NCBI GenBank assembly: GCA_024195265.1
Contig: JAJLRJ010000003.1
Coordinates: forward strand, 55,938,284 to 56,002,283
Source: Dendrophyllia cribrosa
Lineage: Eukaryota > Cnidaria > Anthozoa > Scleractinia > Dendrophylliidae
Length of the DNA stretch: 64,000 bases
Direction: 5' to 3'
Below are positions 1 through 12,482 of this stretch, piece by piece; position 1 is the first letter of the stretch, and the number at the start of each line of letters is the position of its first letter. The position numbers and the translations under genes are program-made. The notes beneath the pieces are model-generated. The model worked only from the letters and a program-made list of their open reading frames with translations. It had not been told where the DNA came from and made no database searches.

Positions 1-39
1 AAACAGCAAACGCAACTATATATTTTTTTATTGTTTCAG

Positions 40-3000
40 GTCTCTTCACCTGCCTTCACTTCCTTGTCTATGAAAGTTGGAATTTTTCCCCATTTTTGGA
101 GCTCGTATTAGAATACGTGAAAGATGTTAAGTCTGTTGTGAACTCGTTTGATTGCCATGGCCGCACACCTCTTCATTTAGCAGTCAAGTGGGGAAACACT
201 GGGGCTGCTAAACTGCTGGTAAGGTTTTACATTTAAACAGTTAAAAAACTCTTTTCGACCCTGTGAAAAAAGAGCACACAAGGTAGTTTCAATATTAAAC
301 ACTTTAAAGATAATTACGCTAATCAAAGAGGTTCTAATTACGTTCAAAGTAATTCTATAATTTTACAAAGAATTGATGGCTCATTGGCACTTTTGCCGAA
401 CAATTTTGCAGTTTTTGCTTTGTTTTAATCAGAGGTTCCAATTGCGTTCCAATAAATTTTAAAAATCATGGTTTTAAGAAGTATTTTTGAAATTCCTGGT
501 GGCCTAAATCACCGCGTGCCGTTCAGGACCGCAGTAACTGGCGCATCTAACCAGTATGAAGAAGGCCATCGTGACGTTTTCCCGTGCTTGGCGCCGGCCA
601 CTTATATTTGGTGCGAGTTCTGATTGGTTCGGATTGTCTGTGTTGTTGTGATTGGCCAAAGTAATTAGTTTGCTTTTGGTTGTATGAAACGCAAGTGAAA
701 ACTGCTTTCATTTATTGAAACGGATTGGTACACTAATTTATACTTGCAGACCTCACTTTTATTAGCTTGTTTTGTTGTGGTAAAAGCAACGAACTTATAG
801 AAATGATGGAAATGCTGATGTCAAGTTGTTGTTGTTATTTTTTAGATTGATAATGGTGCAGATGTAAATGTTCTTTCCTTGAATAACAAACAAGATGGAC
901 TGGCGACACCTCTGGTTTTGGCTTCAAGGTTTGAAATAAAGATAAGATTGTAACAAGGATGTTTTTTTTCATACATTATTGCATTTCTAAGAATGAATTA
1001 CTAGTGTTACAAAACATATTTTCGGAATTTCATGTATGTCATTAAGACCAAAAGGCTTCTGGGTTGGTTGGTTGGTTGGTTGGTACATATTGCAGTTTAC
1101 GTTCTTTAGCTAAGTTTGAAATGATATATATGAAATAAATCATATATGAACTGCGGAAATGAAATCAAATGAAGAATGATCCTCGCAGTTGTGAACGCAA
1201 TTAAAGGGCCCATTATACTATCTTTTCAGGCCGTTGCTAGGAAAAAATCAGTTTGCTCTAGCTCGGCAAATTTTTGCTTATATGTGACCAAATTTGAACA
1301 GCAACCTTTAAGTACACCTGTGGTTCGGGTTGTGACGTCATCAGGCCACGCCCAATGTCACGTGACCCAAAACAGAAAAATGAGCGTAACTTCAGAAACT
1401 TACAGTTTTATCAAAAATTTTTTGCATAATTTGATTTTATACACCATTTAAAAAAATCGTAAGCATGCGTTTTCTTTAAGGATGAAAAGTAAAAATAATA
1501 TGAGGAAAAATGTGTTATCAAAATCACGTTTTTGCGTCTTAATTTTTTGTTTTTTGATTTTTCGCAAAAAGCATGCTTACGTTTCACGAAAAATCTTTTA
1601 TCTTTCGATTGAATTTTTTAAAAATAAATTAGCCTCTATTTGCGCCGAGTTAGGTTCGCCTTTGTCTTTACCGGAAGTAGGTAGCCTGTTGTCAGCCTGG
1701 GCTTCCTGTGCTATAAATTGGAAACTGCCGAACTCTTGAAGTAAGACCTTCATTTTGTTAGGATTTGTTGAGTATGGTTATCGTTTGTGAAGTACGTTTC
1801 AACCTTCACTCGAAAAAGTTGCCTTTCTTTGCAGACAAGGAGAAATGAGTCATGCCTGTGTCTGTAAGATCACAAGCCTTCGATCACTTTAGCAGGCATG
1901 GGTGAGCAGGAAAATGCCTTCAAATCAAAAACGTCCAAAGCATTGTTTTGGGAACTCACGCATCTGTGAGACGGTTTCCCTTGAATTTGAAGAGCAGTAT
2001 GGCACTTACATAAAAAAGAAAGAAACTTTTCTTTCTCTTTCTTTCCAAACAACAGTCGACAATCTTAGGAGCAAAAAATATAGAGGTCAATATAATTACT
2101 AGATATCCTCCATCGACAATTTTTCCCCCCTCTAAAATAGCAACAAAGCCATTTAGAGCAGTCCTATTTGTTTCATCAGAAGCTTATTAGTTTTGTGCTT
2201 CTGATTTTATCGCATGCAATGTTTTTAAGTTATATACAGATTGAAACGGAAAAGATGCAATGTTATTTTGTTTTGTTTGCCCAAAATTATGTGCCGTTTA
2301 ATTTGTTTTATGTACAAACGGTTATCTCAGATTAAGTGGCCATTTTTGGCGGAATAGCTCGAAAGAAATCATACAGTTAAGAAGTACTCGATTATCATTA
2401 AAGTGGAAGGCAAAATAGGCGAAGTCAAAAGTCCAAGGTTGAAGTCCGTGTTTTGAATAACAAGAAACCTTATGCAACACCTCCAGCGTCGAATCCATAT
2501 AAATCGATGCTTCAATTTGTTTTCATTCAATGAAAATATAAATCTAAAACGTAAACATCTTTTTTCAATAGGTACAACGCGCTGTCTTACTTTTTTAATT
2601 TGAAGTTTTTTTTATTTTTTCACTGAAGTTTTTGCCTGAAGTTGCATCGTATCAACACACAATGACAATTTATCAGTTAATTCCGAAGTTAAACAATCTT
2701 CCACGGACGGAAAAACGTACGAGTAATAAAACTAAACGAATTGAAAATAATTTTTTTATTAATAATTTCCATCAAACAAATTTGAACTCATTGTACTTTG
2801 TTCATTCACACTTCTGTACAACTTTGACTACTTCTAAGTTTATACGAAATCGGCCCTGAAAAATACGTAAAAACTGTAGCTACGAGAAAAACAAACGCGC
2901 TACGCTTCGCGTTGAAATTGTAAAAACTCGAGCACTTTTCTGCAAATATTAACATCTTACTCACAGGTTGGCTCCAGATATATCCTCTAACTTCTCAGTC

Positions 3001-5946
3001 CAGAATTCATCGGCAGTTGACCTGGTCAGCATATGACAAAAAGAAACGAAAAAATGGTACGAAGACTGAAGCAGTAGGAATAAACTTTCAGCAAATTCCG
3101 ATATCTGTGAACTGATCAGTTGAGCGTTCTTACTCCTTCAGTTATTTCTACGTTTTGAATCAGCTTGAAAACCGTCCAAGACGAATCTTTCCAGAGAAAA
3201 AATATCCAGCTTCAAATAAGTTTAAGTACTAACCAAGAATTCAGGAGTTGAACGAGACGAACTTCAAATTTGGCATTGTTTAGGACAGTTTTGAATTTGT
3301 GCGGACTCTCGCGCGAAGCTGCCTGTCACTTTCACCGGAAGTAAAATTGCACTTGATTTAGCTCTGCATAGCAACCGCATTACCTAGCAACGGAATACTA
3401 TAATGGGCCTTTAAGGTGGCTCCCTACAGTTTTTTGACCGCGCGCGAGCTGGTTACTAGAATGGCGCGAGATTTGAAAAGCCCGCGCGACCTACGCTTAG
3501 CTCCACGCGAAAAGAGTAAACAAACATGGAGTCGCACTTTACCTTCACAAAGTTTTTCAAATTTTATTGCGTAAGGAAGGTGCAGACTTCTGACCATTTC
3601 TAAACATACAGCGATCCTTTAGAAGGCTACAATTTTTATCGAGCCAAAGTAGGGTAGAAAAAAGTCTTTTTCCGGAGTTCTGAGTAATCTTAGTAATTTT
3701 CATGATCGTCGATGGAGCAAGTTTACACCGCACATAGTTGCAGTTTTTGGAGTCAGGTTAACGCTACCGTAAATGGTCAAGAAACCAAGGAAGGGGATTC
3801 ATATGGTTGTGGAACAGGCAAAGACACTACTCCTCTAAGAAGTCGTCTTTTCAACGTGCGGGACTTTCCAAGAAATGCCGTCTTTATATTACGCGCCGCG
3901 AAAAAGCAAAACTGACACAACGCGTCCAAAATCTAAATTAACTCGGTAATCATTACAACTTTTTCATTCATAAACGAAAAAATTACTTTGCAAAGTGAAC
4001 TCATTTCTATCAGTTATGTCTCTCTGTAGAGTAAACGACAGGCTGTTGTGTTTGCCTCCGGTGAGGATAGAGAAATGTTCTTGCTTACAGCGAAGCCGTG
4101 GAAAGCTGAAGATTAACTTTAAAAACTTTTAAATTTTTTTTATAAAAGAAAAGTCGAGCATAATTCATTTATAGCAGTGCGAAAGCTTAAACTGAGCTAT
4201 TCTAATTTAAAAATCATATTTTCTTGAATGAAACTAACAGAATTTAGATAAAAGAAGGTAAAAACCGAGAAATAAAAGCATACAAACCGAGCAATGTAGT
4301 GAAAGTACGAATTATCTCGTAAAATCCGATCGCGAAATTGCGTTAAGTTTTAATATATTGACAACAAGCTTAAAGTACAAAACTAGAATGACAAATTTAA
4401 GCAAGACTTTTTAATGAAAATTCACAAAAGAAAAAACAAAAGCGGAAAAATAAGAACACTTAAATCAGATGGAGTCAAAACCTTTGTAAACAAGCGCTAG
4501 ATTTGTCTAAATTACACTTACAGCATAAATGCCGCCGCTTTTCCAAGGCAAGTTGTACAACGCACTGGTCGAATTTTGGCCGCCGTCGTTAAAGTGCTAC
4601 TGCGATCAAATTTTTGATTTCCTTTTTTTACATCTTCGTGTACAATTATACTTTCTTACTCGTCTTGCCAAATTTCAATCCATTACGAACATCAGAAGTC
4701 ATTTTATTTTAACATTTATGTTCGAGAATTTACGGCCGCCATTAATCAACCGTGTTCCATGCTTGGTTGCGAAAGGGATAAAGTGACGTCAAAGGCTCAA
4801 ACATACCTCACGGGTTGAAATTATAATAACAATAAGTATTGAAAATCACGCGAAAACGCAACAAAAACATTGGACTTGTTCTTCGTGCAATTTTCTATGC
4901 TCATTGTTATTATAATTTAAACCCGTGAGGTATGTTTGAGCCTTTGACGTCACTTTATCCTATTCGCAACCAGGCCTTGGAACAAGGTTGATTAATGGCG
5001 GCCGTAAATTCTCGGACATAAATGTTTAAATAAAATGACTTCTGATGTTCGTAATGGATTGAAATTTGGCAAGATAAGTAAGAAAGTCTAATTGTACACG
5101 AAGATGTAAAACTATGAAAATCAAAAATTTGATCGCAGTAGCACTTTAAATATTTCCAAGATATTATTCAGTTATAGGTAAAAAATACATTATCTATATT
5201 GTTGTTCCTGAAATCTTCCACAATAACCACGTAGACGTAGGTTTTCACTGAATTTTAGTGCAATTCAGCCAGCTTGTAAACAACTCGCGCTTTGTTTAAC
5301 AGTACGCATGCGCGCGTGGAAGCCTCGAAATTTTATGACGTCAGAATATACGCAAAGGCCAAAATGAACCGTGAGTTTTCTCGAGTTTCCTTCGGTGAAA
5401 TTTTCTACAAAATTGCACACTTGAAGGGACAGGAGCCGCCTTTAACAAGTTTCTTTTTTGAAGACATCTATCGGATAAATTCAATTTTAATCTACAATAC
5501 ATGAAATTCGGGAATATCTTCTCACCTGCCTGGGCAACCCCATGTTTTTTTCTCTCTAAAATGTTCCTTGTGATAATTCTCATTTGAGTGCCAAGTTTAA
5601 AGGAATTTTACCGAAGATAACTCGAGAAATTACTGCAGAAAGGGACAATATTGCTTATATTCAGTCATTTTAAAGAAGTTCTGTTGCCATGGCAACAGCC
5701 TTGGCAAAGGCAATAAGAACGAAAACATAATTGTCGTTATGTTAAATACCTTACTGCTAAAGCCCTTGATCGTAAAGTGAAAGGAGAAATTTCTAGGGTC
5801 ATAAAGGTAACTCATTGTCAGAAGATTAACGCATTTTGTAAAACCCTAGGGAGCCACCTTAAGCAATTGCGAAAAGAAGCCTGAAAAAAATTCAGGACTT
5901 CAACGGGGTTCGAACCCGTGACCTCGCGATACCGGTGCGATGCTCT

Positions 5947-5981
<35 letters not shown>

Positions 5982-8900
5982 AGGTCAATTGTAGGTTCAT
6001 ATGTTCCCGTGAAAGGAGTGAGTGTGAAATGATATATATGAAATAAATCATATATGAACTGCGGAAATGAAATCAAATAAAGAATGATCCTCGCAGTTGT
6101 TTCTAGTTTAACCATCTTTATGTATCAAATTGTGTGTTTCGCAGGCCATCCAGTGTGCGTCTTGTTACTCTGAAAGACTTGTTGGAAGCAAAAGCAGATC
6201 CTAACATTGCTGACAATGCTGGACGCACTGCTCTGTCTTGGGCTGTCTCCAACCCTAATGGTATTTCATCTTTTGTTGTTGGTTTTGGGTAACAGGCGAA
6301 TGTTTGTTTACAAGTATTAGCATATGCGCCACATTCTCTAATCAACAAAAAAATTAACTCCGAATATTGAAAGGGTATCATGAACAATTAGCTTTCTCTG
6401 GAAATTTGAACCCGATATACTAGATTCTCTTCGTGCAATGCTGTTTTTTCAAAAAATTCATACTTTTTCAAAGAATGTATGGCTCGTGGCGCTTTTGCCA
6501 CCCAATATTTATGCAGTTTTTGAAAGCTGATATTTCCTTAAACATTACATGACACGAGCTAAATCTTACATAAGTTTAACAAGCTCTTTCAACTTTTTAA
6601 GCCAATTTGTATTTATCACGGTGCCTTTACTACGCAAAACCGTATATCAATGAAACAAGATGTTAACAATGATGTCAGCAAAGATTCATGAACGAATGAA
6701 ATAGTGATCTTGATACCTGCTAATTACGGACTCACCGTTATTATGGATAAGGATAGTTCCAAAATCTATTTATATCCAGCAAACTTCACACACGGGAAAA
6801 TCCCGGATTAACCAGAATAAACGCTTCCAATACACAACCTATTCAGTGCTCAGTTCATGTGTGTGGTTATGTTGATATTAAGGCCTGTTGAGGGCCACGC
6901 TATTCTTTGGCACTCTTTCAAGAGATGTGTGAGGGGGATGGGAGTTAATAAAACTCAGCATCACTGTAATGTCTATAAATTATGCTGTCTGCATCTTAAT
7001 CACCAATAGGAGAGGTTAGATGTATATAAACCTAGCTTATAGGATCAAACGGAGCTTAGCTGTTGTATTCTTTCTCGTTATCTCAAACCGAAACATTGAT
7101 AACAATGATAGTTAATTCGACTCGTCTGGGTAAGCGTGTATCTGAAAAGCGTTGTCGTTTGTGACTCATAGTGTAGATGACGTTATGGCAATCCACAAAG
7201 TGTTTCAACAAAGAAGAAAACATCTTGAAAATCAAGCGAATATTGTCCTCCAGACGATCGTATTAAACAAACTTCAGAACTTCACCTTTTGTACCTCTTT
7301 GTTGTAACATAGCTATATAGTGTAACCCTGTCGGTGTGTCCTTATAAAGTGGATGTGTGTTAAAGGGGTTTAACTGTCATGTTTTTTGGAGTTCTAAAGT
7401 TTCTTTCATTGGCATCTTATCTGTTGTTCTACTGCAGACAGTAATTCTACTCCTCTGAAACTCTGCACAGCATTGATTGAAGCTGGTGCAGGTGTAAATA
7501 GTGCAGATATCAAGCAGCGTACACCTCTTCATTACTCTGTAAACTGTACCACCGGTGGCTTTGAGACGATCACTGAGGTAGAGGATTTGTTGATCAAACA
7601 CGGAGCAAACACCACTGATTTGGATCTCCATAGCAGGATTCCTCTTCACTATGCCTTTGTTAAAATGCATGGCAGGTAAGCTTTACAAAATAAATAAATA
7701 AATAAATGGATATCTTTAAATCAGATTCAAATTTCGTTCTGATTTACAAAACCTTTTTATTCATTTTACTCAGCTTGATTTGATTTGTATCGCTATCGAC
7801 AAAACGATAAACGTTGAATTCAGATGAATTCCTGTCATATGTAGCACCGTATTCACAAACTAAAAGGTATTCAAGTTGAATAGATCCGATATACAGACTT
7901 CCCTTTGGCTTACAGTTGGTATATACGATTCAATTTCTCCGTTTGTACTGTATATATTGCATAGATAACTGACCAAGGGGTATTTCGTGGTGTTTTGGAA
8001 ACTGTTGTTGGTTACAAATAAAGAAAGATGGTAAGTTTTAAGCTTGGTAATGAAATAATAGAGCAGTTTTCAATTAAATGTCGTAAAACCAAAACCAAAG
8101 TAATTACTCTGACCAATCACAGCAGTCGTAAACAATCCAATGAACTAATCAGAGCTCGAAGCAATTTCATGTCGGCGGCGCTAAGCGCGGGAAAACGCGT
8201 GCAAGCAAGTCACGATTGGTTTTGGTTTTACTTCTGATTGGTCGAGAAAGTGGCGCGAGATTTTTTAGCCAATCACAAAGCGCAGCAATGCAAAACCAAA
8301 GCAATTGTATAATTACTTTCGACACTCAATTGAAAACTGCTTTAGAGGTGTAATGATTATGTCACAAACGTGGGACAAAGAAAAAAATCAGGGGTCCCGA
8401 CAGGAATCGAACCTATGCCCTTCCGCACACCGGTCAGATGCTCTAACCACTGAGCTACGAGAGACTCGTGGCGAGCAAGGGCATATACTAGGTTCATGTA
8501 TGACATGCGTCCTGCATACTACTAGGATCAGAAATGTCGAAAGCGTCATGTGAGGTGATAAAGAAAGCAAGATGGTAAATATTAAGCTCGATAATAAAAT
8601 GAGAATGTAATGTTCATTATGTCTTTGTCGCACGCTCATGACATATTGTTGGCCAGCGACTGTGTAATGCTGTGGGTAAAAACTCTCAAAACACTGCCAT
8701 ATTGTTCAACTTTGTTTTTCTGTTTTTTTTTTTGGCGATTTGTGGCTCGCAGAGGCGGTATTTTCAAAATAACAGTTCGACTCGCTCAAATCGAACCGTT
8801 ATTTTGAAAATACCGGCCTCACCTCTGACTTGCCATTTGCCTTTCATTAATCCTCTTATTCTAATTAAAATTTTCCGCTTTGTGGATTGGAGGCTTTGGT

Positions 8901-11900
8901 ATATATTGTTAGTTTCGCAATTTCATTGATTTTACTTGGCGCTAATTGCGTTAGGAAGTTAATATTTACAATGAAACGATGCATGTTAAATCTCTGGTAA
9001 TAAACACAGAATCGCCAGCTCACTTGTCTTTTGCTATCACCATATCAAGGTCAAATTTAATTTCTGTACTAACGTTTTTCTACAGACACAAAGATTACAG
9101 CATGTCCGACCCCATATCTGTTGCAAGCGTGTTGTGTCAAGCGATGGCTGAGCAGGAAAAAGATGTCAGGGCACAAGTTAATCATCAAGATAACTTCGGA
9201 CAAACACCTCTCCACAGAGCAGCTCTCAGAGGATCCACAATTTGTGCTTTGAACCTTATTCAGGTTGATAAAAACCGTTTATTGTTTCACATTTTGCCGA
9301 ATTGACGTCATTATTTCCACAAATCCACCATCAAGATTTAGTATATACTGAAACAGTGGATAGCATTGTTGGCGCGCTCTGATTGGCTACTGAAACTCGG
9401 AATAGCAAGTGCTATTCACCTCCCAGCAATTTGCGCGCGAAAATTGTAATCGTTGACAGGAATAAATGAGTTAAAAAGCATCATTTTCGTTATATTATCT
9501 CACTGTTTCAGTATATACTAAAACAACTATTCACCTCAGTGTAGGTGGGTAGTGGTGGATATTTACCTCGCGCTTCGCGGCTCGGTAAATATCCACCACT
9601 ACCCACCTCCACTTCGGTGAATAGTTGTTAATTAACCGTCGGACGTAAACGCAAAGTTTAATAATCCCACCGTGGTATAAAGGGGAATTTTGGATTTTCG
9701 ATGTGTTACAACACTTCAACCCCTACAAAATAAAGTGGTCTCGTGTCGATAATGTCGCATTTGACACCATTATATTCAGTAGTCTGTGTCACATCTAACG
9801 ATTTGTTTTTAAACCCGTGTCGGGTCGTAGGCATATATGATGTATGAAAATGTGAAATGATAAACGAGTGTTTTTACTGCTGTATTCGCCTCTTGTAGTG
9901 TGCGAAAACGTGGCTTACAATTAACTGTAAATGTATACTGTAACTCTTGTATTTCTTTTTACTTCTATTTGTAAACAGAAAGGTGCATCTCTTGAAATTA
10001 AAGATAACGATGGTAACACTCCGCTGTCGTTGGCGGTGCGTGAGGGTCACAATGGGTATGTATTTTCTGCCAATTTCAAAGCACGTGTACTTACGATGGC
10101 CTGCATTGAATTGCGATTACTTCGATTGAGCTCAAATTTGTCCGTAAGAATAGGCGCGCGTTTTTCACCGTTTGACCACCAAACGCACGTTGTCACAATT
10201 CAACGCAGGTCAGTCACGCAATTACAAGTATTACCGCGCAGGACTAGGCCGACCAAACTTGCGTGTACTTGCAAGTCAACTTGCGATTCCATTTGGCCAC
10301 CCAGCGCAAGTCAACTGAAGTTGGCATTTTCCAAATTGCGTTACTTGCGGTCCTGTTTGGCCCGTGCTTAAGTGATCAGTGAACAGTTTGGAATAGTTTG
10401 CTTGATTGTGCATCGGTAAAGGCGGGGTGGCCTGGTAGCTAACACCTCGGGCTTTGTTTCGGAAGGTTGGTGATAGTGCTTGTTGTGCTTTGTTGATTTT
10501 TATCTTCTGTTGTGCTCTGTGTTCTGTGTTTTATCTTCTGTGTTCTGTGTTTTATCTTCTGCGTTCTGCACATGTGTTAGTACTGCAGACTGTCTCCCGC
10601 CGTTTACAGTAAACAACGACTTTTCTGTTAGTTAAATGAATGGCGCGTTTAATGTAGGAGTCACCTAGGAGTAGTTGGTTAAACCAACAGCTCTACCTTA
10701 TTTCTTTAATTCTACATTTTGTTGTTCTTTTTAACAGTTGTGCCATGATGTTCATGCAGAGTAATGCACCAGCATCTTGTCAGGTCATAAAACCACTTAC
10801 ACCAGATGACTGGAAGCGTTATCAACAAAAGTAAGTCAAGGTCTTGGTATTGTTGTTGTTGTTGTTTTTTTAATCCCGTCTGCAGACAGACCAATTTCTT
10901 GAGGACGTCAAAACCAATCGTGACTTGCTCGCACACGTATTTTCCCGCGCTTGGCGCCGGCTACATGTATTGCTCCGAGTTCTAATTGGTTCATTGGATT
11001 GTCTGTTTTTGTTGTGATTGGCCAAAGTAGTCACTTGGGTTTTGGACACTCCATTGGAAGCAAAGCCGCTCTATAGGGCTATTATACCATAACAGGGCTC
11101 CTAAGAACCACAGTCAAGTCGCTAGCTGTTAAGCGAAATAAGTTTACAAGAAAGGAGTTTAAACGTGTTCAAAAGATCATCCCAGCAAGTGTTTTCTAGA
11201 CTGGCCAGCCGAGCACTGGTATAATTTAAGGTCTGCTTCAACTTCAAAGTATGCACCAGTGTCAATCACCAAAGACACAATTCATCTTGCCAGAAGTGCT
11301 AAGCTCATCTACGTGATGCGCAATTTTATGTTTTGTGAATAGCTGTTTTTAAAATTTGTAATTGTTATATTGTAGTTCATTTTTGGCGTAATTCTTTCGT
11401 CCACCTATAGTAAATAGCAGTTCTTAGTTTTTTAATTGTAATAGAGTGATTTCACAAAACCCTGGAAACAAACGTAAACAAACAAACGTAAACAGTTATT
11501 GTCTAATAATCAGAAGTAAACAAAAGAGAACAAATGAATTTGTCTAATGTCTAATTCACGGGTTAAGTGAGACTACTCTATTGTCGTAATTTATTTATTT
11601 ACATTTATTTAAACACGGTTTAAAATATAAATACATCAGTTATGTTAAATACAAATCTAAACATTACTATAATCATTAACTAAACCTGTTTTCCATGAAT
11701 GTCGTGTCTCTAATTTATAAAGTTAAGATTCACTAATCTCTTAAATTGATTGAGTGATTTTGTATCCCTAACATTACAAGATAGGCTGTTCCAGAGAGCT
11801 GCACCGCTATAGCTAAAGCTGTTTTTCAAATAGTTAGTTCGTGAAAGAGGGATAACTAGTTTGTTTACAGAGTCCCTTAAAGAATAGCGCGTTCGATAAG

Positions 11901-12439
11901 TATTCAGGAACAAGACCATTCAAGCCAAGGGAAAAAGTTGTAATAATAAAATATAATGAAAAACTATAATATTTTTGCAATTGAGGTAAGCTCATGTAAA
12001 CGCACGGCTTATTGTAGTTCAACATTGTATTTTCTAGGAAGAAAAAAAGTTTGTGGGTGTGGAAGAATGTTGTCGACTTGGCAGACCCCAAACCTGATAT
12101 CAGAAGTGCATTCCGTGTAGTGATTGATAACAACTGGCAGGGAATAGCTTATTTGATGTTAGAGGTTGCTGGGTTAGACTTTATAGAAGCTATTCAGGTG
12201 AGTCACACGTCTGCACACTTTGGTAATATTCACAAATAGCCTGTTTACTCCAAGGTTGTTTTTATTTTTTTTTTATTTTTGTGTTGCCTCAGTCCAAATA
12301 ACATCAAACACACATGCCTTATTATTCTGGTTTTGCAGATTTTTGGCAGCTTATCTCAAGACATACATTAGTCACAATTGCCTCCATGGCAGAGCGCGAG
12401 GCAACTGAGGTTCCGGTTCTTTCTTTTCCTCTTTTTTGT

Positions 12440-12482
<43 letters not shown>

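Larger units (their letters stand above)
1119..6103 (-). mobile_element. tRNA-derived SINE split by two adjacent TTAA elements
   Basis: A block of about 80 bases (GAAATGATATATATGAAATA, then CTGCGG and ATGATCCTCGCAG) occurs at about 1119-1200 and again at 6027-6103. Between them, on the minus strand, is a tRNA-like block. The SINE sequence stops at 1200 and resumes at 5863 with GCAATTGCG. The interruption is two TTAA-flanked elements placed side by side. The whole lies in one PARP intron (929-6144). It looks like a dimeric or flank-duplicated SINE; exact ends need a consensus. Confidence 0.75.
8022..8607 (-). mobile_element. Second tRNA-type SINE with flank duplication
   Basis: AAAGAAAGATGGTAAGTTTT... 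at about 8022-8064 is repeated in diverged form at 8558-8607. Between them lie a CCAAT-rich repeat (8065-8340) and a minus-strand tRNA-like block (8393-8464). The plan is the same as the SINE at 1119-6103: short direct repeats around an inserted element plus a tRNA-like unit. Confidence 0.55.

Noticed and set aside
5894..5966. Functional tRNA-Thr gene
   Set aside because: Embedded in a repeated SINE with an anticodon-stem mismatch and a GGT anticodon that is normally not used for Thr in animals.
5818..6051. Minus-strand frame containing SSVGRASHRYREVTGSNPVE
   Set aside because: This is a tRNA-like SINE read as protein, a common false gene in invertebrate genomes.
8388..8639. Minus-strand frame with VVRASDRCAEGHRFDSC
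   Set aside because: Also the translation of a tRNA-like SINE block.
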